The notes under the pieces were generated by a model. It worked only from the letters and a program-made list of their open reading frames with translations. It ran no database searches and was not told where the DNA came from. Position numbers and translations under genes: made by a program. Source: Methylobacterium sp. J-070 (lineage in GTDB: Bacteria > Pseudomonadota > Alphaproteobacteria > Rhizobiales > Beijerinckiaceae). From it: 64,000 nucleotides of DNA. Shown here piece by piece: positions 55,031 to 61,920 of this stretch. The number at the start of each line of letters is the position of its first letter. Within the stretch, counting starts at the first letter, position 1. The stretch is from assembly GCF_022829385.1 (NCBI RefSeq), contig NZ_JAKSXX010000110.1:62001-126000 (forward strand), written 5' to 3'.

Positions 55031-55777
55031 ATGGCAGGCCATTCGCAGTTCAAGAACATCATGCACCGGAAGGGCCGGGTGGACGCGGTCCGCTCGAAGG
55101 TGTTCGGCAAGCTCGCCCGCGAGATCACCGTGGCGGCCAAGCTGGGCACGCCGGACCCGGCGATGAACCCGCGGCTGCGCGCGGCGATCATCGCGGCCCG
55201 CGCCGAGAACATGCCCAAGGACAACATCGAGCGCGCCATCAAGAAGGCCGCCGGGGCGGACGGCGAGCACTACGAGGACATCCGCTACGAGGGCTACGGC
55301 CCCGGCGGCGCCGCGCTGATCGTCGAGGCGCAGACCGACAACCGCAACCGCACCGCCTCGGACGTGCGCTCGGCCTTCACCAAGTCCGGCGGGAGCCTCG
55401 CCGAGACCGGCGCCGTGGCCTTCATGTTCGACCGCGTCGGCGTGATCGCCTTCCCCACCAAGGTCGCCGATGCCGACACGATGCTGGAGGCCGCCATCGA
55501 GGCCGGCGCCGACGACGTCAGCTCCGGCGAGGACGGCCACGAGGTCGTCTGCGCGCAGGAGGCCTACGGCGAGGTCGCCAAGGCGCTGGAGGCTCGTTTC
55601 GGCGAGCCGAGCCGCACCGGCTTGATCTGGAAGGCGCAGAACACGATCGACGTGGACGACGAGACCGGCGAGAAGCTGATCCGCCTCGTCGAGGTGATCG
55701 AGGACCAGGACGACGTCCAGCACGTCTACGTCAACTTCGCCCTGTCGGACGCGCTGATGGCCAAGCTGCAGGCCTGA
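55031..55777 (+). CDS. YebC/PmpR-family (TACO1-like) protein
   Basis: 248 residues. Starts [20 protein letters not shown], the YebC signature, and has [20 protein letters not shown] and [20 protein letters not shown] further on. Family members act at the ribosome to relieve stalling on proline-rich sequence and were earlier described as transcriptional regulators. The 248-residue length is normal. Monocistronic between divergent and convergent neighbours. Confidence 0.95.
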   Translation: MAGHSQFKNIMHRKGRVDAVRSKVFGKLAREITVAAKLGTPDPAMNPRLRAAIIAARAENMPKDNIERAIKKAAGADGEHYEDIRYEGYGPGGAALIVEAQTDNRNRTASDVRSAFTKSGGSLAETGAVAFMFDRVGVIAFPTKVADADTMLEAAIEAGADDVSSGEDGHEVVCAQEAYGEVAKALEARFGEPSRTGLIWKAQNTIDVDDETGEKLIRLVEVIEDQDDVQHVYVNFALSDALMAKLQA

Positions 55778-55801
55778 ACCCGGCTCGGCCGCCGGCGGCG
55801 C

Positions 55802-56788
55802 TCAGGCGGGCGCGGCCGCGAGTTCGGCGCCGAACCGCTCCTGCGCGTAGCGCTCCACCGAGAAGGTGTCGTCGGGCAGCTGGACCATGAAGCGCTCGGC
55901 CACCTCGGTGACGACGATGTCGGGCCTGACCCGCTCGATATACGCCCAGTCGAGCGAGGTGCTCCAGATGAAGTGCACCTCGCGGAACGTCTCCGCCAGC
56001 ATGATGGTCAGCATGTACGGCATGACGTGCGAGAAGGAATCGCCGAACAGCGCCAGCCGTCGGGGATCGGTGGCCCTGTCGTTGCCGTAGACCACGTGGG
56101 CGCCGACATGCAGCGTGTGCAGCAGGCCGGCCTTCTCCCGGGCCTCGACGATCGGGCTGCCGTAGCGCCGCACCGCGTCCCGCTGCATCAGAACGGTGCG
56201 CGAGCGCGCCCGGCGGGGCGGATCGAAGGCGCTCCCCAGGTCGCCGTCGTGGTCGGTCTCGAAGGACGGCCGATCGCGGAGGTCCTCCCGGGGCTCGGCG
56301 CCCAGCGCCCGGCAGATCTCCGCGTAGGCGAGGTAGCAGCCGTCGAAGGACCAGTGGGTGTCGGTGCGGCAGTAGAGGTCGGCCGTGTCGCGTTGCGCCC
56401 GCATCGGCGTCACCAAGTCGACGCAGGTCCGCCGCCACCGCCTCCGCCGCCGCCAGGCCGCGTAGAGGCCGACGGCGCGCCGGAGGCGGCCGAGGGGGGG
56501 CTCGCCGTGGAGCAGCCGGTAGGCCGGCGAGGCGGTCGGCCGGATCGTGATCCCGTCGAGCCGATGGTCGTAGATCATCAGCTTCTCCGGGGCGACGACG
56601 TGGCGGTACAGGATGCCCATGGCGCGCAGGCGGCGCTCGCGGGTCGCCACGAGGCTCCGCCAGTGCCAGATCAGTTCCGCCGTCTCCTCCGGCCGCTCGT
56701 ACTGGCCGAGGACGTCGTTCGTCCCGGTCTTGAGGAACAGCCATCCGTCCTGTCCGACATGGATGTGGTCGGTGTTGCTCGAAGCCAT
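55802..56788 (-). CDS. AlgX/AlgJ-like SGNH-fold O-acetyltransferase
   Basis: 328 residues from ATG at 56788. Matches alginate O-acetyltransferase-type SGNH domains: GQDGWLFLKTGTNDVLGQY near the N-terminus, the catalytic D143-x-H145 in RTDTHWSFDG, and Ser251 in LALFGDSFSH. AlgX and AlgJ transfer acetyl groups to polysaccharide in the periplasm. Unlike them, this protein starts directly at the domain with no signal peptide or membrane helix, so it is predicted cytosolic. The short Arg-rich segment AWRRRRRWRR is odd. No alginate gene is nearby. Confidence 0.85.
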   Translation of the reverse strand: MASSNTDHIHVGQDGWLFLKTGTNDVLGQYERPEETAELIWHWRSLVATRERRLRAMGILYRHVVAPEKLMIYDHRLDGITIRPTASPAYRLLHGEPPLGRLRRAVGLYAAWRRRRRWRRTCVDLVTPMRAQRDTADLYCRTDTHWSFDGCYLAYAEICRALGAEPREDLRDRPSFETDHDGDLGSAFDPPRRARSRTVLMQRDAVRRYGSPIVEAREKAGLLHTLHVGAHVVYGNDRATDPRRLALFGDSFSHVMPYMLTIMLAETFREVHFIWSTSLDWAYIERVRPDIVVTEVAERFMVQLPDDTFSVERYAQERFGAELAAAPA

Positions 56789-57120
56789 GGCGCACTCGTG
56801 AGATCCGCCGCCCGGTCCGGCGAATTCGGCAGAAGGAGCGGGATGCCGGACGCGGGGCGGTCGGACAGGATGGCGGGACGATCCCTCTCGCCCGCCGGAG
56901 CCCGTCATGCCCCTCACCATCGCCCGCGCCAAGCCGCATCGCGTGCGCCCCGCAAGTCCGGCCGGGCGCGACCGCCTGGTCGTTCGGCCTCGTCACCCTG
57001 CGCGCCGCGACGTGCTCGCGCGACGTCGGGAGCGGTGGCGCCGACCGGGATCCCCGCCGGGCAAACCAAGACGGTCGCGGACGAGCCTTCGACGGGCGAC
57101 CGCGTCGGCCGGCACGCGGA
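56789..57120. other. Intergenic region, no gene seen
   Basis: 332 bases from the start of the AlgX-like gene to the MITE-like repeat. GC-rich; short frames are Arg/Pro-rich and without ribosome sites. Promoter for the AlgX-like gene is expected at the left end. Confidence 0.4.
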
Positions 57121-57319
57121 GCATTGTCGGGTTGGATGGGATCACGTGCCGGACGGTCTGGGCGCGCATCCCCTCCCTCTTGCGGGGAGGGGTCAGGGGA
57201 GGGGGTGGTGCCGGATGGGGCTCGGCGGTGGCGTCTGCACCACCCCCACCTCCAACGCCTCCCCGCAAGGGGGAGGGGAGCGCGTCGCGCTTCGTGATTT
57301 AAATCCGATAGAGAACGCT
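57121..57319. repeat. MITE-like intergenic repeat, copy B
   Basis: 199 bases, ending directly at the stop codon of the DUF5666 gene. The left end (GCATTGTCGG, ATGGGATCACG) and right end (TTCGTGATTT, GATAGAGAACGCT) are inverted, imperfect copies of each other and match copy A at 23746-23858. The centre has extra GC-rich palindromic sequence (CCCTCCC ... GGGAGGGG) not present in copy A. Confidence 0.65.
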
Positions 57320-58627
57320 TCAGCGCCGGCCGCCGCCGGGCCCGCCGAAGCCCCCTGGACCGCCGAAGCCCCCCGGGCCGGCCCCGGGACCACCGCCAAA
57401 GCCGCCGGGGGTACCGGCTGGTCCCCCGAAGCCGCCGGGTCCGGGGGGCAGGCCGCCCGGGCCGCCGGGCGCGCCGCCCCGCGGCGCGCCGAACCCGCCC
57501 CTGCCTTCCAGACCGGTCAGGCCGCCGGCGCCGGGCCGGGTATCGATCGCCTGTCCCCGCTCCTCGCGCAGGCCCCCCGGCCGTCCGCCGGGCTCCGCGC
57601 CGAAGCGTCCGGGCGACTCGTCGGGCAGGTTGCGCAGGTCCAGGCGGTCGCGCTCCCGCTCCAACCGCGGCGCGTCCGGCTGCGGCGGCTCGGGCGCGAT
57701 GCGGTTCTCGATCCGCAGACGCTCCACCGTCAGGTCGCCGCCCCGCGCGACCGCCGCGGTCAGCACCGCCCGCACGCTCCCGGCCCGCGGCACCGTCGCG
57801 CCCGGAAGACCCGTCACGGCGTAGCCGCCGCCGACCTCCAGCCCGGCGCCGGCGCGGCCGATATAGGCCTCGATGGAGACCCGCTTCAGGCCCGGCGGGA
57901 ACGGCAGGCCCACCTGAGCGGCGTCGGTCACCGTGAGGAGCCCGTCCGCCGCCGTGCCGGTCACGAGGGCGCGCCTGCCGGTCGGCAGCGCCTCGGCGCC
58001 GCTCAGCCGGAGCCCGCCGATGCTGAGGCCGCCCGCGCTCCGCCGCACCGGCCCGGCGACGCGGTCCGGCCCGGATCCCCGCGGCTCGATCAGGCTCGCC
58101 ACGATCACGTCGTCCGGCCGCCGCAGGCCGCTGACCGCGACCCGCAGGCCCGGCTTCCAGTCGCCGGGAAGGCCTGCGGTCAGGACGCGCTGGCCGAGCA
58201 CCACCATCCGCCCGGGCGCAATCGACTCGACGGGACCGACGACCTCGCTCGTCACGTCGATGCGACCGGTGGCGAGGCCGCCGCCGTCCGGCCGCGCGAC
58301 GACTTGGACCACCTGTCCGATCTTCAGGTCCGCGGCCCGCGCGGCCGCGCCGTCGATCCGCACCTCGACCTCCGGGGGGTAGGCGATGCGCAGGTCGTTG
58401 ACGATGATCGAACCGAAGCGGCGGATCGTGCCGATCACGCCGGTACCGCCGATGCCGCGGTCGCCCTCGCCGGGCGGCCCGTTCCGGGGCTCGTCGGTCC
58501 GCATCATGCCGGTGCCGCCGATACCCTGGTCGCGCGGCGCCTCCTGCGGCCGGACGGCGCCCGGCAGCAGCGTTGCGGCGCCCGCGAGCAGGCGCAGGAC
58601 GAACCGGCGGTTCGGTGAGGATCGCAC
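57320..58627 (-). CDS. DUF5666 domain-containing protein
   Basis: 435 residues from GTG at 58627 (GAGAGG upstream). N-terminal signal of Tat or Sec type (RRFVLRLLAGAATLLPGAVR). Two GIGGTG motifs (near 36 and 58) precede repeated small beta-barrel units typical of DUF5666: GTIRRFGSIIVNDLRIAYP, then PVESIAPGRMVVLGQRVLTA, and so on (four or five units to about 310). The last ~110 residues are Gly/Pro-rich low complexity. Predicted exported. Function unknown. Twelve bases after the DUF6502 gene. Confidence 0.85.
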   Translation of the reverse strand: MRSSPNRRFVLRLLAGAATLLPGAVRPQEAPRDQGIGGTGMMRTDEPRNGPPGEGDRGIGGTGVIGTIRRFGSIIVNDLRIAYPPEVEVRIDGAAARAADLKIGQVVQVVARPDGGGLATGRIDVTSEVVGPVESIAPGRMVVLGQRVLTAGLPGDWKPGLRVAVSGLRRPDDVIVASLIEPRGSGPDRVAGPVRRSAGGLSIGGLRLSGAEALPTGRRALVTGTAADGLLTVTDAAQVGLPFPPGLKRVSIEAYIGRAGAGLEVGGGYAVTGLPGATVPRAGSVRAVLTAAVARGGDLTVERLRIENRIAPEPPQPDAPRLERERDRLDLRNLPDESPGRFGAEPGGRPGGLREERGQAIDTRPGAGGLTGLEGRGGFGAPRGGAPGGPGGLPPGPGGFGGPAGTPGGFGGGPGAGPGGFGGPGGFGGPGGGRR

Positions 58628-58638
58628 CGGCCGGCCTC

Positions 58639-59484
58639 TCAGCGCCCGCCCGGGGGCCGGGCTGGCGGCGCGGCCTCCGTGTAGACGTAGAGGCCGAAGT
58701 TCCAGCGGTGATCGCCGCCCGGATCGTCCGCACAGGCGGCGTGCGCCTCGCGGTTGGCCTGCTGCAGGGCCTCCATGGCGATCTCGCGCGCCCGCGACTC
58801 GAGCCTGGCCGCGAGATCCTTCGACAGGCCGTCGTAATGGACGGCCCGTTCGAGGAACCGCGGCGCCGCGCCGACGATGTTGGCCACGCTCGCCGCGATG
58901 TGGTCGTGCAGGTTGCGGCCGAAGTAATAGAGCTGCGGTCCCTCCGCGCCGTCGCCGCGGGGCACGTAGGCGGCCTCGGCCAGCACGATCCGGTCCTGCG
59001 CATCCGTGAAGGCCAGCCCGCGGTCGAGCCACTCGTCCAGCACCGCCCGGGGCCGGAGATCCCGTGTGACGCCCGAGACCAGGGCTTCGAAAGAAGGCGC
59101 GCTGCCCTCGGCGGCCCGCGGCAGGGGCAGGGGATGGCCCTGCGGATCGGTGAAGGCCGGGTCGGCGATCCAGCGGGCGATGATCCGGCTCGTGCGCGAG
59201 ACCACCGCCGGCACGACGCTCACCGGGGCCCCGGCTCCGCGCAGCCGCCGCACCTCCTTGCGGTGGATGCCGGTGAGCAGGGAGACGCGGCTGTCCGTCT
59301 GCTCCTTGCCGGCGAGCGCGAAGTCGTATTCGGCGACGTTCACGTAGAGTTCCCGCAGCAGGTCGGCGAGGGCCGGGAAGGTGATGCCCCGCGCCACCAG
59401 CAGTCGCACGAGCGGACGAAGCAGCCGCGCCAGCGGCGCGTGCAAGCTGGCGCCGTCCGGCGGTGTATCGGCGGTCTGGGACAT
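58639..59484 (-). CDS. DUF6502 family protein (putative DNA-binding)
   Basis: 281 residues, soluble. The N-terminal third reads like a winged helix: LVARGITFPALADLLRELYV, then SRVSLLTGIHRKEVRRLRG as a recognition-type helix. The remainder is helical and ends FGLYVYTEA. It matches the DUF6502 family, usually beside a DUF5666 gene as here. The upstream region has a perfect GTGGGA/TCCCAC palindrome, so autoregulation is plausible. Function unproven. Confidence 0.82.
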   Translation of the reverse strand: MSQTADTPPDGASLHAPLARLLRPLVRLLVARGITFPALADLLRELYVNVAEYDFALAGKEQTDSRVSLLTGIHRKEVRRLRGAGAPVSVVPAVVSRTSRIIARWIADPAFTDPQGHPLPLPRAAEGSAPSFEALVSGVTRDLRPRAVLDEWLDRGLAFTDAQDRIVLAEAAYVPRGDGAEGPQLYYFGRNLHDHIAASVANIVGAAPRFLERAVHYDGLSKDLAARLESRAREIAMEALQQANREAHAACADDPGGDHRWNFGLYVYTEAAPPARPPGGR

Positions 59485-59508
59485 GCGGGCATCGTTATAG
59501 CAAGGGTC

Positions 59509-59525
59509 GTGGGAGACAATCCCAC
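59509..59525. promoter_or_regulatory. GTGGGA-N5-TCCCAC palindrome upstream of DUF6502 gene
   Basis: Perfect 6-base dyad with a 5-base centre, 25 bases upstream of the DUF6502 start codon. The same half-site recurs twice more to the right (59566-59616). Confidence 0.6.
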
Positions 59526-59565
59526 ACCGTGCGCGGGCGCACCTCGGACCGCGGTTTCGGCGTTG

Positions 59566-59616
59566 ACGTGGGATTTCTGCACACGTAGTTCGTCTGCGTG
59601 GTCAATTTTCCCACGT
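59566..59616. promoter_or_regulatory. Second, widely spaced ACGTGGGA/TCCCACGT pair
   Basis: ACGTGGGA at 59566-59573 and its exact complement TCCCACGT at 59609-59616, 35 bases apart, 20 bases before the start of the next rightward gene. With the palindrome at 59509 this gives four GTGGGA half-sites in about 110 bases between divergent genes. Confidence 0.55.
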
Positions 59617-59635
59617 ACACCTTGGAGCCGATGTC

Positions 59636-59965
59636 ATGAAGGTCGAGACGCGCATCCTCGTCGCGGACGCGCTGCCGCCCCTCACCCTGGCGGCGCCGTG
59701 CCCCCGTCGTATCGCGCGGGGTCAAGCCATGCCGCGGCTCGGGCGCATCCTGTGCGTCGCCGCCGCGCTCGCACTGCCCGCCCTCGGGATCGCCGTCGCA
59801 GATACGGTCCACCGCGTCGGCGCGTCGGGGGCGCCGCAGGCCGCCGCACCCGTCGTCCCCTCGGACGGGGCGGCGGCACCCTCGGGGGCCGTCGCGCCCG
59901 CCCGCGTCCTGCGGATCATCAGAACGGCTGCGCTCCCCACCCGGCGCGGAGAGATGGGGGCGTGA
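59636..59965 (+). CDS. Hypothetical exported small protein
   Basis: 109 residues from ATG at 59636; a shorter start at 59729 (MPRLGRILCVAAALALPALG) gives 78 residues beginning with a clean signal peptide. The rest is Ala/Pro-rich with no family. Support comes from the position just after the GTGGGA boxes, divergent from DUF6502, and from translational coupling to the next small gene (GTGA overlap). Confidence 0.45.
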   Translation: MKVETRILVADALPPLTLAAPCPRRIARGQAMPRLGRILCVAAALALPALGIAVADTVHRVGASGAPQAAAPVVPSDGAAAPSGAVAPARVLRIIRTAALPTRRGEMGA

Positions 59966-60096
59966 TCGCCGTGTCCGAGACCGGCGGCCCGTCGACCCGA
60001 CCGGCACCCCGTTGCGGCGGAGCCCCGATCCTCGATCTCGCGCTCTGCCTCATCCTCTCGGTGACCGTCGTCGGCCTGCTTCTGATGGCCCTCTGA
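59962..60096 (+). CDS. 44-residue single-helix membrane protein (hypothetical)
   Basis: GTG at 59962 overlaps the stop codon of the preceding small gene. The product has a polar N-terminal half and a C-terminal membrane helix (ILDLALCLILSVTVVGLLLM). Too short for family recognition. The overlap and helix argue for a real gene; length argues for caution. Confidence 0.4.
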   Translation: MIAVSETGGPSTRPAPRCGGAPILDLALCLILSVTVVGLLLMAL

Positions 60097-60605
60097 CGCC
60101 GCGATCCGGCCGCTCCGCCGACGAGGCCTCGCGGGACAGCATCGCGCCACGCCGCGCTACTCCACGCCGCGGCCGGGCGGCCGGACCCGTCGCGCCCGCC
60201 GGCCGCCGATCGGAAGCGCTCGTGCCCGGTCCTGACCACCAGCTGCGCCTTCGAAACCGGGAGCGCGGGCCAAGGCGATCCGACCTCCGGCGCCGTGTCC
60301 GCCGAAGTAGGCTCCGGATTTACCGCAGCGTCATACTACAGTGCCAGCGTTCCCGCGTATTATGATGCCGGCAAACAGGATTATGGCCTCCTCCCGGTCC
60401 GGTCGGGTGTGGAGTACCGAATTTAGACAATATTGATCAAGTCGGATCTTGACGACGTGGCCCGGCTGGGTCGCTATGCGCGACGTTCGGCGCCGGGAAT
60501 CCATGGGCCGGCGGTGCCGTTGCACGGCTGGTCGGGATGGTCGGTGCCAAATGCCGCGCGCGCGTCGCCGCGCGGCGCCCGGATGCATCTCCGACAGGAT
60601 CGGCC
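60097..60605. other. Intergenic region with AT-rich centre
   Basis: About 510 bases. The left half is GC-rich; 60310-60460 is AT-richer (CAGCGTCATACTACAGTG, ATTTAGACAATATTGATCAA). No coding frame with protein character, no tRNA or recognised regulatory RNA. The promoter of the phospholipase gene is expected here. Confidence 0.4.
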
Positions 60606-60983
60606 GTGAACGCTTCCCGCCCGCCTATCGCCGCGACGGTGGTCCTCGCCCTCGGACTCGCCGCCGTCCAGGCGCCCGTGCGGGCGCAGGAACTCGTCCC
60701 GCCGGGGCCGGACGGCCGGGGCGCCTTCCTGATTTACGGCAACTTCTGCGGACCGGGGAACCGCGGTCCCGGCTACCCGCCGATCGACGCGCTGGATCTG
60801 GCCTGCGCGCACCACGACGCCTGCTCGGCCGAACCGAGTTCCGGCATCCTGACGAGCTGCGCCTGCCACCGGCGTCTCCAGATCGAGGCGGGCGCCGTCG
60901 CCCGCGATCCGCGCGCGCCGGACCGGACCCGTCAGACGGCGCAGTTCATCTCCGACTTCGCCACGGCGCTGCCCTGCGAGTAG
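60606..60983 (+). CDS. Secreted phospholipase A2-family protein
   Basis: 125 residues from GTG at 60606, with AGGA upstream. Signal peptide at 1-27 (AATVVLALGLAAVQAPVRAQ). The calcium loop Y44-G-N-F-C-G-P-G-N52 is followed by the catalytic segment DLACAHHDAC with H70-D71 and flanking Cys67/Cys73, the bacterial/eukaryotic secretory PLA2 signature. Further Cys (CACHRR) can form disulfides. Secreted enzyme hydrolysing the sn-2 ester of phospholipids. Monocistronic; rare in this kind of genome. Confidence 0.88.
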   Translation: MNASRPPIAATVVLALGLAAVQAPVRAQELVPPGPDGRGAFLIYGNFCGPGNRGPGYPPIDALDLACAHHDACSAEPSSGILTSCACHRRLQIEAGAVARDPRAPDRTRQTAQFISDFATALPCE

Positions 60984-61202
60984 GGGCTCTCCGCCGAACT
61001 GGAGGCCGGTCCGGCCGGCGCGCGCGGCCGCGCCATTGCGCACGACAGGGCCGTGCGACCGCGTCGCGCGGGCGTTCCACCCAGCCGCTCGTCCCGAGGG
61101 AGACGGGTTGGAAGATCGGAGCCCGGCGAGGCCAGGTCGCGTCCTCCGGTCGTGGAGCGTGCGGCGACGCGATCGGGACCCCCGGGCGCGCCGCCGGCCC
61201 GG

Positions 61203-61832
61203 TCAGGCGGCGTCGGCCGGGCTGGCCGCCGCCTTCGGGCCGCCCTTGGCGACGCCGACCACGGCGGGGCGCAGGACGCGCTCGCCGATCACGTAGCCCG
61301 CCTGCACGACCTGCACGACGGTGCCGGCGGGCACCTCGGGATTGGGCACCTCGAACATCGCCTGATGGCGGTTCGGGTCGAACTTCTGGCCCTCCGGCTG
61401 GACGATCTTCACGCCGTGGCGCTCGAGCGTCTTGGCGAGGTCGCGCTCGGTGAGGTCAATTCCGTCGATCAGGCCCTTCAGCGCACCCTCGGCGTTCGCC
61501 CGCGCGTCGGCGGGGACGCTGTCGAGGGCGCGGCGGATGTTGTCGGCGACGTTGAGCACGTCCCGGGCGAAGTTGGTGACCGCGTAGGTCCGGGCATCCG
61601 CCACCTCCCGCTCGGTCCGGCGGCGCAGGTTCTCCATCTCGGCGAGCGTGCGCAGGGTCCGATCCTTCAGCTCGTCGCGCTCGGCGGTGAGCAGCGCGAG
61701 CGTCTCGGCGATGGGATCGACGGATGCCGCCTCGGCGCCCTGGCCGTTCGGCGCGGCGTCCTGCGCGGCGCCGGCACCGGCTTCAACCGTGGTCTGGCGC
61801 GGGTCGTCCTGGGGCATGTCGTTGCTCGTCAT
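61203..61832 (-). CDS. grpE: Nucleotide exchange factor GrpE
   Basis: 209 residues. Acidic N-terminal tail, long coiled coil ([20 protein letters not shown] ... [20 protein letters not shown]) and a C-terminal beta domain with the GrpE signature ([20 protein letters not shown], then [20 protein letters not shown]). It exchanges ADP for ATP on DnaK. It follows glnD by 88 bases on the same strand; heat-shock regulation cannot be read here. Confidence 0.97.
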   Translation of the reverse strand: MTSNDMPQDDPRQTTVEAGAGAAQDAAPNGQGAEAASVDPIAETLALLTAERDELKDRTLRTLAEMENLRRRTEREVADARTYAVTNFARDVLNVADNIRRALDSVPADARANAEGALKGLIDGIDLTERDLAKTLERHGVKIVQPEGQKFDPNRHQAMFEVPNPEVPAGTVVQVVQAGYVIGERVLRPAVVGVAKGGPKAAASPADAA

Positions 61833-61920
61833 CGCGATTCAGTCGTCGGGGCGGGGTTGCTCGGGGCCTTCGGGACCGGCGCTGATATCTGGCCAGGCGC
61901 GCCCGAAATCAACCCGGCCG

